From: Treponema vincentii F0403
GTDB lineage: Bacteria; Spirochaetota; Spirochaetia; Treponematales; Treponemataceae
NCBI RefSeq assembly: GCF_000412995.1
Contig: NZ_KE332512.1
Coordinates: forward strand, 1,185,847-1,249,846
DNA: 64,000 bases
Direction: 5' to 3'
Of this stretch, positions 33,471 through 41,718 are shown in pieces. A model generated the notes under the pieces. The model ran no database searches, was not told the DNA's origin, and was given only the letters and a program-made list of their open reading frames with translations. A program made the translations under genes and the position numbers. Positions within the stretch are counted from its first letter, which is position 1. The number at the start of each line of letters is the position of its first letter.

Positions 33471-34097
33471 TTATTTGTATTCCCCCATAAATTCATTGAG
33501 GGTCTTTGGTATTACTTTTTGTCTAATTCTTGGACTACAGAATTCTTTATATAATGCTTTTAAGGCTTTCTTTTTATCTTTATCCGGATTTGATTTATAG
33601 GCTATTCCAAGAAGTGTTTCAAAACCAACTATTGATATATTGTGTAAATCTTCTATTTCGTTACAGACATCACAAGCATCTGTATCTTTTGATGAGAAAA
33701 ATAATATATTATAGTAACAGGCATACGCAAGAGAATGAACTTCACCCTGATTTTTGTTTTTATTAAATGGTGCATACATTAACGGATGATCATGAATTTC
33801 GTTAAATACCCGCATAAACTCTGGATCAGAATTAAACAAGTCTTTATCTGAGACTACCGTTACATTCTTCCCAACATATCCATCAATAATTTTTTTTGTT
33901 TCATTATCCAATTCTTGATAGACAACTTCATGAATCAATATTTTTTCAAAATAAGAAAGTACATCATCCATCCAATTTTTTTTCATATTTTCGAGAGAAT
34001 AGTCCTGATTTGTTTGACGTTTATCAATTCCGACCATGAAAATACAGGTATCTATTATGATGGGGGTATCTTTCTTTATTTCTAAATAATTATTCAT
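33471..34097 (-). CDS. PIN-like domain protein of an XRE/ImmA/PIN operon
   Basis: A 208-residue protein with PIN-like acidic positions: D17 (PIIIDTCIFM), E in LIHEVVYQEL, E in NQGEVHSLAYA and D in FFSSKDTDAC. The spacing fits a PIN ribonuclease with extra helices and a C-terminal helical extension (KALKALYKEFCSP). Its start overlaps the ImmA/IrrE-like gene by 8 bases, so production is translationally coupled. With XRE and metallopeptidase genes upstream it is the likely toxic output of a three-gene module. Cleavage target unknown. Confidence 0.7.
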   Translation of the reverse strand: MNNYLEIKKDTPIIIDTCIFMVGIDKRQTNQDYSLENMKKNWMDDVLSYFEKILIHEVVYQELDNETKKIIDGYVGKNVTVVSDKDLFNSDPEFMRVFNEIHDHPLMYAPFNKNKNQGEVHSLAYACYYNILFFSSKDTDACDVCNEIEDLHNISIVGFETLLGIAYKSNPDKDKKKALKALYKEFCSPRIRQKVIPKTLNEFMGEYK

Positions 34098-34950
34098 TAC
34101 GTATCAGAGATTCCTTTATTTGAGCTTCTGATAAACTAAATTTCTTGATTATTTCGTTTACAGTTGTATCATCAAGTCGACCGCTGTTATAGAGAAACGG
34201 GACTAAATCGTAAAGTTGTTCATTTATATACATATTTGATTTAGAATATAATTCTTTGATATAAGGATTATCTGCAAAACTTTCAATCAAAATCTTTTTG
34301 ATTTCTTTATAATGATTAATCATAAAATCGATATCTGTGATTTTTTCTTCTTTTAGTCTATACATAACAGCTTTTAAGGGTAATGAGTATTTTATAACAA
34401 GTAAAAAACAGAATAATATTTGTTTTGGCAATGGAACCTGCTCAAAAGTTCCATAATATTTTATTAATTGTTCAACTTCTATTGATAAAGCATCTTCCGG
34501 TAATAAAAATTCTGCTGCGAAACGGTTCGCCTTTATCTCTTCTTTATCATTTTTATTAAAGAAACACACAATTGAATCTTTTGTATTTCCTGTGAAACTG
34601 TACAAGTAATGATAGTATTCATGGGCAGCAGCAAATATCTGATTAATAAGAGGTTTTTCGCTGTTAATTATTATATATTTACGATTTGATTTTGAAGAAT
34701 ATTTTATAATCATTGCATCAAGTTCCGAATCCTTAAAATTTTGAAGTTGGAATACAATATCATTGTTTTGTGCAATCATTGAAAAAACATTCATTCCAAT
34801 TGGTGCATTTACACCGTATACCCCTCTTGAATCTTTAGATTGTTTTTTTATTTGCCGAATTTCAGAACCACTCAGTTCTCCACTGCCAAATATATATCCG
34901 GATTGAGAAAGACTTTTTATTATTTCATCGATATTATCTGTTAACTTCAT
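34090..34950 (-). CDS. ImmA/IrrE-family metallo-endopeptidase
   Basis: A 286-residue protein with the zinc motif H110-EYYH-114 and the following KANRFAAEFLLPE segment, which provides the third ligand and is the hallmark of ImmA/IrrE peptidases. These enzymes typically cleave an XRE-type repressor encoded beside them in response to stress. Here the start overlaps the XRE gene by 4 bases and the end overlaps the PIN gene by 8 bases. It is therefore likely to cut the XRE protein and release expression or activity of the module. The C-terminal 130 residues are helical and not assigned. Confidence 0.88.
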   Translation of the reverse strand: MKLTDNIDEIIKSLSQSGYIFGSGELSGSEIRQIKKQSKDSRGVYGVNAPIGMNVFSMIAQNNDIVFQLQNFKDSELDAMIIKYSSKSNRKYIIINSEKPLINQIFAAAHEYYHYLYSFTGNTKDSIVCFFNKNDKEEIKANRFAAEFLLPEDALSIEVEQLIKYYGTFEQVPLPKQILFCFLLVIKYSLPLKAVMYRLKEEKITDIDFMINHYKEIKKILIESFADNPYIKELYSKSNMYINEQLYDLVPFLYNSGRLDDTTVNEIIKKFSLSEAQIKESLIRNE

Positions 34951-35288
34951 TTACTAATCCTGTCATAAAGAGCAAATAAATATTCACGCATTCCTATTTT
35001 TTCTAAGACGTCTGTAAGACTTGCTTTATCCAAATCAGCTATTTTTCCCATGAGAAATGCCATAGGCATATCATCTGAGGTTTCCCAATAGTCTTCAGCA
35101 CGATGATTGGTTATACGGCAGTAATTTGCAAAAACATCTTTTGAGGGTGCTCGTTTTCCCTGTTCAAAAAGTGACACTAATGTGTGATTATCCAATTTCA
35201 ATTTATGCGCAAAATCAGCCTGAGTAAGATTATTGATTTTACGGTATTCTTTAACATCACTTGAGAATTTCTGCAAATTAAAATTCAT
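34947..35288 (-). CDS. XRE-family helix-turn-helix regulator
   Basis: A 113-residue DNA-binding protein with a Cro/C1-type HTH at residues 10-65 (YRKINNLTQADFAHKLKLDN, HTLVSLFEQGKRAPSKDV). The rest is a short helical tail. It is the first gene of an overlapping trio with ImmA/IrrE-like and PIN-like genes, and probably represses the trio and is the substrate of the peptidase. The promoter region upstream is AT-rich (35289-35372). Confidence 0.88.
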   Translation of the reverse strand: MNFNLQKFSSDVKEYRKINNLTQADFAHKLKLDNHTLVSLFEQGKRAPSKDVFANYCRITNHRAEDYWETSDDMPMAFLMGKIADLDKASLTDVLEKIGMREYLFALYDRISK

Positions 35289-35372
35289 AATAACTCTTCT
35301 TCCCCCTATATATTATACTACATACATCGACAAAATGTTACAAATTGTAACAAAAATCATAGAAAAATACAA

Positions 35373-36923
35373 TTACGCCGCGTATATTTCATTCTCAAGT
35401 TCCTTGAGTGCAGCCAGATGCTTCTCTTTCCCACCGAATATTTTTACAATTTCTGCCGGTGTTCCCAGATTCTTCAAAGGCTCTATCGTAAGCACCTGCA
35501 TTTCTTCAATATTCTCTATACCTGTTTCAGCATATTTATCCAGCAAAGCGTTTAATACACGCCGTGCATTTTCACCGTACTTTGCCCAATAATTTCTTTT
35601 ACGGACATTTTCGACCCGTTCCTTACGGGTAAGCGCCGGGGCATCGGTACCGGTACTCATCAGTTTTGAAGTGGTCGCAATCACAGGGAACGGTGCTTCC
35701 GGGTTTATAAAATCTTCAAGATACCCCTTTGCAACAGGATCATCACCGGTAATACGGACAATATAGGTATCAGATTTTCCGGTAATTTCCGGAACGGCGT
35801 ATCGTAACAGCGCCTGACGCATTCGCTCTGCATGTTCTATATCGACACAAAAGACAATGGTCTTTGCCATCGGCTCTGAATTATTCAGATATTCCATAAT
35901 CTTTTTGGCAACTACATCTGTCCGCTCATCGATAACAATGCTTCGGTCAAAGCCTTTTCTATTGTAGAGGCGGTCTTCTATTATTTCGCCGTTTACATCT
36001 GTCTTGCTGCGTTCAGGACGGTAGCCTTCTAAATCAACACCCCTGACGCAGAGCATCGGGGGTGTTGTTCTCATAAGGTGGTTGCAGTCGGCTTTCATCC
36101 CCTTTATTACGGCGCAGAGCGCCGGGGTATGAAACCCTCCGCACGAATCGACATTCATTCCAACACGAAGCACTTTGTATGGAGCCAAAAAGCCGTCATC
36201 AATTCCTTGTTTTAACGAATAGGTATAAATCGGCTCTCCAAAATATTCTATGTTCGAGAGATTCTTTGTCTCTTTCGGTGTAGCGGTCATACCAATCTGT
36301 GTTGCTGAACTGAAATACTGTAGGATTTTATGCCATGCTTTATCAGCATCAACCGAACCGCGATGGCACTCATCTACAATGATAAGGTCAAAGAAGTTTG
36401 GACTGAAATTTTTGTAAGCATCCGCCTCGTCATCATAATTAGTCAGCCCCTGATACAAGGCAAGGTAGATTTCATACGATGTATCGATTTTTTTCTGTTT
36501 GATAATATGACATTTATCCTTGAAATGCTTAAAGTCACCTTTTTTAGTTTGCGTTATAAGGTTGTTTCTGTCAGCTAAATACAAAATTCTCTTTTTTATT
36601 TTTGATTTCCAAAGGCGATAGATAATCTGAAATGCCGTATACGTTTTACCGGTTCCCGTTGCCATAACAAGCAGGAGACGGTTTTCTCCGCGGGCAATCG
36701 CCTCTACTGTTCTATTGATGGCAATTCTCTTGTAATAGAGGATAATATCTGCGCGTTTTCTTATCCCTCGCTTTGTCTTTCTCCCTTTTACAAAAATACG
36801 CCCGTCTGTAAAAGAAACTTCCTCTTTCATTTGAGTCTGCATATTCCAGCCGGATTGTTCGATGGCAGGGAGTATATATTTAGAAATAATATCCCGTTCG
36901 GATAGCGCTTTCTTCACAAACAT
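35373..36923 (-). pseudogene. hsdR: Type I restriction subunit hsdR with two in-frame deletions and an in-frame insertion
   Basis: An open frame of 516 codons that is a condensed HsdR. The N-terminus (residues 1-65) runs to RKRADIILYYK and then joins directly to RIAINRTVEAIA, so the whole PD-(D/E)XK nuclease core is gone (junction about 36725-36736). Helicase motifs MATGTGKT (87-94), VDECHRGS and GMTATP remain. A second junction (about 35633-35645) joins MSTGTDA to PALTRKERVENV, removing helicase motif VI and the following 250 or so residues. A 38-residue insertion sits at 36039-36152. The product could bind ATP but not cleave DNA. The reading frame is preserved across all three changes, so expression cannot be excluded. 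Confidence 0.85.
36039..36152 (-). repeat. 114-bp hairpin element inserted in frame within hsdR
   Basis: It separates RVGMNVD from LEGYRPE, two segments that are adjacent in ordinary HsdR, and is bounded by the near-repeats ATCAAC and ATCGAC (both Val-Asp codons). It contains two hairpins: AACACCCC/GGGGTGTT, and CGGCG-CTCTG-CGCCG. Both carry a GCTCTGCG core. It adds 38 codons without a stop. Confidence 0.7.
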
Positions 36924-37169
36924 AGTTTATTATAATACGATTTTCTTCATTTATATAGCGGTTTTTCGCATTCGTGCGGTGGGGTATTACGACGGCGAGG
37001 CACAAGGGTTAGCGATGGGAGCTACGCTCACATCACGGACATCCTTGTCCGTACGGAAACGAAGTGGAGGAATGGAGCGAAAGCGGAACAGCGGACGTAG
37101 CGACCCGAACGCAGTGAGGGGAATCTCCATAAAAAATTCAAAAAGAATGATAAGACTGCGGTTAGATTA
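36924..37169. other. Non-coding gap with a hairpin
   Basis: Separates hsdR and the AbrB/ABC operon. It contains ACGGACA-TCCT-TGTCCGT at 37035-37052 and several GAA/GCG-rich short repeats. No gene is supported here. Confidence 0.45.
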
Positions 37170-37252
37170 TTGACATGGAAAGTAAGTTTCGTTATATTAT
37201 ATGGTATAAATCATACAAATCATACTTATTGCACTGATCATACTAATCATAC
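37170..37252 (+). promoter_or_regulatory. Strong promoter with phased AATCATAC operators
   Basis: TTGACA (37170-37175), 17 bases, TATATT (37193-37198). Immediately after the predicted start lie four ATCATAC boxes at 37210, 37219, 37237 and 37246: two pairs with a 9-bp step inside each pair and 18 bp to the next box. They end 20 bases before the AbrB-type gene and are the natural candidate for autoregulation by it. Confidence 0.7.
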
Positions 37253-37271
37253 TTGAAATAAGGAGGAGAAA

Positions 37272-37496
37272 ATGAAGCATCCGGAGGGAAAATATGCGTG
37301 GACAGTTAAGGTTGGAGAGAAGGGGCAGTTTGTTATTCCGAAAGAAGCGCGGGATGTGTTTGGCATTAATCCCGGAGATACGTTGATTGTCTTGGCAGAT
37401 ATAGAGAAAGGTATCGCGATCCCGCCTAAAAATATGTTTGCACATTTTATGGAGACTATTTTTAATCAAAATGAACCGGAGGAGGGGGAAAAATGA
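37272..37496 (+). CDS. AbrB/SpoVT-type regulator of an ABC exporter
   Basis: A 74-residue DNA-binding protein with the AbrB fold at residues 8-50 (YAWTVKVGEKGQFVIPKEAR, DVFGINPGDTLIVLADIEKG). Short C-terminal helix. In this type of operon the small AbrB-like gene lies in front of an ABC-2 exporter and regulates it; here the stop overlaps the ATPase gene start. Not an antitoxin, since no toxin gene follows. Repeated ATCATAC boxes precede it. Start ATG after AAGGAGG. Confidence 0.82.
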   Translation: MKHPEGKYAWTVKVGEKGQFVIPKEARDVFGINPGDTLIVLADIEKGIAIPPKNMFAHFMETIFNQNEPEEGEK

Positions 37497-38218
37497 GTGC
37501 CATTGTAACCGACCGGCTGACAAAAAAATACGGCGATGTTGCTGCTGTAGATAATCTTAATTTGACTGTTGAGCAGGGTGAATTATTTGCCTTACTTGGG
37601 GTGAACGGAGCGGGAAAAACCACAACCATTAAGATGCTTTCTTGTCTGATAAAGCCTACGAGCGGGGATGCCGTGTTGCTTGGGAACAGTATTGTTGCAG
37701 AGCCCAGCGCGATAAAGGAAAAAATCAATATTTCGCCTCAGGAAACGGCGGTGGCTGCGAATTTGTCGGTTTTAGAGAACTTGGAGCTGATTGCGGGAAT
37801 TTACGGGCAAGGCGGTAAAACGGCAAAGAAAAACGCGTACGAGATGGCTCAAAAATTCAAATTGGAACATGAATTGAATAAAAAAGCAACACGCTTATCG
37901 GGTGGAATGCAGCGGCGCCTTTCTATTGCAATGGCGCTGATTTCCGATCCGCAGATTTTATTTCTTGATGAGCCGACGCTCGGACTTGATGTGCTGGCGC
38001 GCCGTGAGTTATGGGCATCCATTAGAGCATTAAAAGGAAAAGTGACGATCATCCTGACAACGCATTATATGGATGAAGTTGAAACGCTGTCCGACCGTGT
38101 GGGAATAATGGCAAAGGGCACGTTAAAAGCGATTGGGACGGTAGCGGAATTAACGGCACAAACGGGTACGTCTAAATTGGAGGATGCTTTTGTTGCGCTT
38201 TCGGGAGGTGAGTTATGA
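37493..38218 (+). CDS. ABC transporter ATP-binding protein (ABC-2 exporter type)
   Basis: A 241-residue ATPase with Walker A GVNGAGKTT, Q-loop SPQET, signature LSGGMQRRLSIAMA, Walker B ILFLDEPTLGLDVLARRELW and H-loop TTHYMDE. It powers the permease encoded next, with which it overlaps by 4 bases. The DLDV/ARRELW segment is typical of drug- or peptide-export ABC-2 systems. The first gene of the operon is the AbrB-type regulator. Confidence 0.92.
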   Translation: MSAIVTDRLTKKYGDVAAVDNLNLTVEQGELFALLGVNGAGKTTTIKMLSCLIKPTSGDAVLLGNSIVAEPSAIKEKINISPQETAVAANLSVLENLELIAGIYGQGGKTAKKNAYEMAQKFKLEHELNKKATRLSGGMQRRLSIAMALISDPQILFLDEPTLGLDVLARRELWASIRALKGKVTIILTTHYMDEVETLSDRVGIMAKGTLKAIGTVAELTAQTGTSKLEDAFVALSGGEL

Positions 38219-38964
38219 GGATACTGTTATTTGCAAGAAGAAATACAAGAAAAGTTTTGCGGGATCCCGTCAATTTCTTTTTCGGTCTGGGATTTCCTCT
38301 CGTACTGTTGGTTCTTCTGTCCATTACCAATGGAGCCATTCCGCCTGAAGCCGGAAATCCGATGTTTGAAATAAGAAATCTTGCACCGGGCTTGGCGATG
38401 TTCGGGAGCGTATTTATGGCGTTATTTGCGGGGATGTTGCTTTCAAAAGACCGTACCTCATCTTTCTTAATGCGCTTGTTTACGTCTCCGATGACGTCCG
38501 TAGATTTTATTTTGGGCTACACGTTGCCTATGCTCGCTATGACAATAGTGCAGGCGGCGATAACCTTATTGGCGGCGAAAGCTTTTGGGCTTGAAATAAC
38601 GGTGTACTTTCTGTTTGCGGTTATTGTAACAGCGTTGACCTCTCTGCTGTTCGTGGGGTTAGGACTGCTTTTCGGCAGTCTGATGAATGATAAGGCGGTC
38701 GGCGGTGTTTGCGGAGCTTTGTTGACAAATGTTGCGGGATGGTTATCCGGAGTATTTATCCCGATCGATTTAATAGGCGGCGCTTTTAAAACGATAACAC
38801 ATATCCTGCCGTTCTATCATAGTGCTGAAGCGATACGGGCAACCTTAAGCGGCAATTTCAGTCAGGTCTTTTCTCATTTGGCTGTTGTGATGGGCTATAC
38901 GGTGGTTGTCTTTGTGCTTGCGATTGTTGTCTTTCAACGGAGAATGAATGGGGAGAAAGGATAG
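38215..38964 (+). CDS. ABC-2 type exporter permease
   Basis: A 249-residue inner-membrane protein with six hydrophobic segments. It begins with the usual amphipathic R-N-x-R-K-V-L-R-D-P segment (FARRNTRKVLRDPVNFFFGL) and has the ABC-2 signature region near the end (VAGWLSGVFIPIDLIGGAFKT, HILPFYHSAEAIRATL). Together with the preceding ATPase it forms an exporter of unknown substrate; drug or peptide immunity would be typical. Confidence 0.9.
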   Translation: MRILLFARRNTRKVLRDPVNFFFGLGFPLVLLVLLSITNGAIPPEAGNPMFEIRNLAPGLAMFGSVFMALFAGMLLSKDRTSSFLMRLFTSPMTSVDFILGYTLPMLAMTIVQAAITLLAAKAFGLEITVYFLFAVIVTALTSLLFVGLGLLFGSLMNDKAVGGVCGALLTNVAGWLSGVFIPIDLIGGAFKTITHILPFYHSAEAIRATLSGNFSQVFSHLAVVMGYTVVVFVLAIVVFQRRMNGEKG

Positions 38965-39012
38965 GGGGAAGGGGGGTAAGAGAGGGATAGAAAAAGAGGT
39001 TATTTAAAAGAT

Positions 39013-39050
39013 ATGGGGCATCTTGCAAAAAACTTAAGAAGATGTCCCGT
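39013..39050. repeat. Short palindromic repeat downstream of the ABC-2 operon
   Basis: GGGGCATCTT (39015-39024) pairs with AAGATGTCCC (39039-39048) around a 14-base A-rich loop. It is of the same general design as the hairpins at 20666 and 3831. No T run follows on the plus strand. Confidence 0.5.
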
Positions 39051-39179
39051 AGTATGCAAGGCTGCACTGCAGTATCTCGAATATGATGAGATGATGGGGT
39101 GATCGCTCTACAGAGCAGCTGTCCAACTATCACTTAACCTGCATTGCTGCACTAAGACAATGTCAGGGTGAAGGAGGTG

Positions 39180-40097
39180 TTAGATTAATATTTCGTATCT
39201 ATTAGTCAATTTTCTTGCTATATATGCCCAAAATTTAAAAAACATTGTTCTTAGCATTTTCTCAATAATAACCAACTCATTAGAGTTTATTTTTTCATAC
39301 CAATTCTTAGGCTTATACCTAACGAGTGATGAATATTTCAAAAAAATAAGATATATTGATAATAATTCATCATCCTTACTTATACTTGAATCAAGAAAAA
39401 GCTTCCCATTACAATCAAAGTAAATAATATCATTTAATGGATCTTCTATATTTACTTTTGAAAAAACTACTTTTGTTTCAGTAGTATCTCTAATGGTGTA
39501 TAAATCATTATTATTTAAATTTTTATCATAAAAGGTTTTATCAACGACCAGCCAATGGAAATACCAGTGTGCCCGCATATGTCCTGATTCATACATATAG
39601 TCTTGACAATAGCAAACTGGAACAAAATCTGTTTTACAATCAGAAAAAACCATTGGTAAATATTCATATAAATCAGGAATTCTTTTGTATAACTGCAACA
39701 ATGAATAGGAATTATTACTCATTGGATTTTGTATTTTCATCAATTCAAGAAATGTACCTCTATTAGAAATAGATACATCATTTACATTTTTTGAAGTAGC
39801 CCCATGACTCGAAAACATTGATTCAAGAGTTGATAATTTAATATTATGAATACCATTATTTATTATAATAAATACTTTTGATAAATTTAAAAGTGAGTAA
39901 AATTGAATAAGAGGAACGGTTTCAATTGAGGCATTACTTTGTAGATTTGCATATTCAACAGCTTGCTTAAAACAATGGCGTAAATATAATTTTGAACTTC
40001 CATTTTTCATTTTTTTTAAATAATTATTAACAGATATATTAATTAATCCTTCATTTTCTTGAATTGAGTTTTTAACGGATAATACAAAAGATCTCAT
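39180..40097 (-). CDS. YaaC-like protein
   Basis: A 305-residue AT-rich gene whose product resembles the YaaC family: SSKLYLRHCFKQAVEYANLQ, then VPLIQFYSLLNLSKVFIIIN, and a MFSSHG signature that corresponds to the conserved tHG motif. Function of the family is not established. It has no operon partner, and low GC compared with its neighbours suggests transfer. The start is ATG 40097 after AAGGAGTTGG; ATG 40130 and TTG 40145 are also in frame but lack a site. Family call is moderate. Confidence 0.5.
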   Translation of the reverse strand: MRSFVLSVKNSIQENEGLINISVNNYLKKMKNGSSKLYLRHCFKQAVEYANLQSNASIETVPLIQFYSLLNLSKVFIIINNGIHNIKLSTLESMFSSHGATSKNVNDVSISNRGTFLELMKIQNPMSNNSYSLLQLYKRIPDLYEYLPMVFSDCKTDFVPVCYCQDYMYESGHMRAHWYFHWLVVDKTFYDKNLNNNDLYTIRDTTETKVVFSKVNIEDPLNDIIYFDCNGKLFLDSSISKDDELLSIYLIFLKYSSLVRYKPKNWYEKINSNELVIIEKMLRTMFFKFWAYIARKLTNRYEILI

Positions 40098-40342
40098 TCC
40101 AACTCCTTGCCCACTGGGGAAATCCAACATTGTTTTAAACCGCAACGCAGTTCGACTGTGCTGTTGGCTTTAAAAACAGTGCTATGCTTATATTTACGCT
40201 ATCAATTTATCTTCCAAATAGCATAGTAAAAATAAGGCGTTTTTCTATTTATAAGAATTAAATTTCCATAATAAACCTTATAAATCTACAGCTTGCTTAT
40301 CAGAAGCTTTCAAATAAATCAAGTTCACAATTTCTAAAATTG

Positions 40343-41053
40343 TTATGACGAATAGCCAATTCCAAGTATTTTCTTTTTCTCCTCGATTTGTTTTGCTCGG
40401 TCATTGATATGTTTGAGAGCAGGAATCGGGCGGTTAGTTATTTTGATTTCTTCCTCTTCAAGTTCATCAATTTTGCCGGCATCCTTTGCCGCCATTACTT
40501 TTATGATGTCTACGATATCGTCAATCTGTTCCACGCCGATAACTACCCCGCCCGTTACATTTGCAATCCATGAGAAAAATTCCGGATGGTCAAGACGGGA
40601 AACACGATGGCTGAAGTCTCCAATTTCAACCTCATGCAAAGAGGTAAGACGGCGGTAATCAACACGGGTAGAACAATAGACGGAATTTATTATCGTACCA
40701 TGTTTGAATAAACTTTCCGTAATAGCAAAATAATCATAGCCGTTATCACATTCATCGGGTTCATGGGGCCGAGCATCTCCAAATAAAACAATTGAACGAG
40801 TATTTATCTCACTCCAGTTTAAATTCTGAGCTTCATACAAAGCATCTCCATTTATTGGGAATAAGTCAAGATATAATAAGTTGGTAACCAAGGAAATATT
40901 ATCCATTGCATTGAAGGCATCCGTGACGGCTTCCCAACGGTTTTCATCTATATCTCGAATTCCGTCCGGAATTGTAGGATATACACGGAACAAATGATCA
41001 AGATAATTTCTCTGGTTTGCGTATTCGATACTTAACTGCATCCAATGATTCAT
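40343..41053 (-). CDS. Partial von Willebrand factor A-like protein
   Basis: A 236-residue protein that resembles the C-terminal two thirds of a vWA domain: IVLFGDARPHEPDE is the beta-strand with the conserved Asp, and FFSWIANVTGGVVIGVEQID is the usual F-x-x-IA-x-x-TGG ending. The N-terminal MIDAS motif (DxSxS) is not present, so metal-dependent ligand binding is doubtful. A charged coiled-coil tail follows (KIDELEEEEIK, QIEEKKKILG). It starts at ATG with GAGGA upstream and is not attached to a partner gene. Possibly a truncated component of a lost vWA/AAA system. Confidence 0.5.
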   Translation of the reverse strand: MNHWMQLSIEYANQRNYLDHLFRVYPTIPDGIRDIDENRWEAVTDAFNAMDNISLVTNLLYLDLFPINGDALYEAQNLNWSEINTRSIVLFGDARPHEPDECDNGYDYFAITESLFKHGTIINSVYCSTRVDYRRLTSLHEVEIGDFSHRVSRLDHPEFFSWIANVTGGVVIGVEQIDDIVDIIKVMAAKDAGKIDELEEEEIKITNRPIPALKHINDRAKQIEEKKKILGIGYSS

Positions 41054-41092
41054 TATGGCTTCCTCGATATCAGCGATGCTGATGGGGCTTCT

Positions 41093-41125
41093 TCTAAAAA
41101 TCTAACCAAGTTGTTAGAAATGCTA
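41093..41125. repeat. CTCTAAAAA-family intergenic repeat
   Basis: TCTAAAAATCTAACCAAGTT, one mismatch from 11035-11054, with TTAGAAATG as a partial second arm. It lies upstream of the vWA-like gene. Confidence 0.5.
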
Positions 41126-41214
41126 TATAATTTATTTATCTAGCGTATTATACCTCAATATCTAATTTTCTACAATAAGAGAAGGTTGATACCCTTTGAA
41201 TTATGTTTCTATAA

Positions 41215-41590
41215 TCGTTGACACACATACGTGTATCAAAAATGCCGACACAGACGCCACTGGTTCCATGCAGAAGCGATGTTTTTGCTTTGCCAAAACT
41301 CGCGTCCAAGAATTGACACGGATGTCAGCTTCAGCACCGTCATGGATGACGGTGGTTCCATGCAGTAACAAGTTTGTGCAACAAACTTGTAGTGAACGAA
41401 TGTACATGGAGGTACATTCGTTCGCGTTGCGTGAGAGATTGCAGCGATAGCCTTTTTGCTGTCAGTACGAGCATTAGCAGTTTATGAAACGTAAGCGGAA
41501 TAACACTACTTATAAGAATGCAGTAACAGCAAAAAGCTACAAGCGGAAAGCTCGACGGTTTTGAGCGGTACGCACAAAACCGGCACGCCT
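41215..41590. repeat. Cluster of hairpins in a 665-bp gene-free region
   Basis: Three perfect hairpins follow each other: CACCGTCAT/ATGACGGTG (41335-41354), ACAAGTTTGT-GCA-ACAAACTTGT (41368-41390) and GAACGAATGTAC/GTACATTCGTTC (41394-41423). On the minus strand near 41270-41310 is CGAGTTTTGG...CAAAAACATCGCTT, the core of the modular hairpin element seen at 62.5-63.3 kb. Further arms (TTTTTGCTGT near 41452 and ACAGCAAAAA near 41527) could pair at longer range. No gene is supported from 41054 to 41718. Confidence 0.6.
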
Positions 41591-41649
41591 ATAATCAAAA
41601 AAAAATACAATTTTATCTACTTATTATTTCAGCAAAAATATATCGCTAT

Positions 41650-41700
41650 CAGACAAACTTTTACCGATTTTGCGGACAGTTTATGCAAAAAAATATATAT
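41650..41700 (+). promoter_or_regulatory. Upstream element shared with 44079-44125, copy 1
   Basis: CAGACAAACTTTTAC, then GCGGACAGTTTATGC and an A-rich tract. A closely similar stretch precedes the ABC pseudogene at 44123. Conserved spacing suggests a common regulator site upstream of the MptD-type and ABC genes. Confidence 0.5.
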
Positions 41701-41718
41701 ATCTAAAGAGGTATATTT

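Noticed and set aside
37272-37496. AbrB-type gene as an antitoxin
   Set aside because: It is followed by ABC exporter genes with overlapping frames and not by a toxin; a regulator role fits better.
41394-41423. Hairpin as an intrinsic terminator
   Set aside because: No T run follows on either strand and there is no gene ending nearby.
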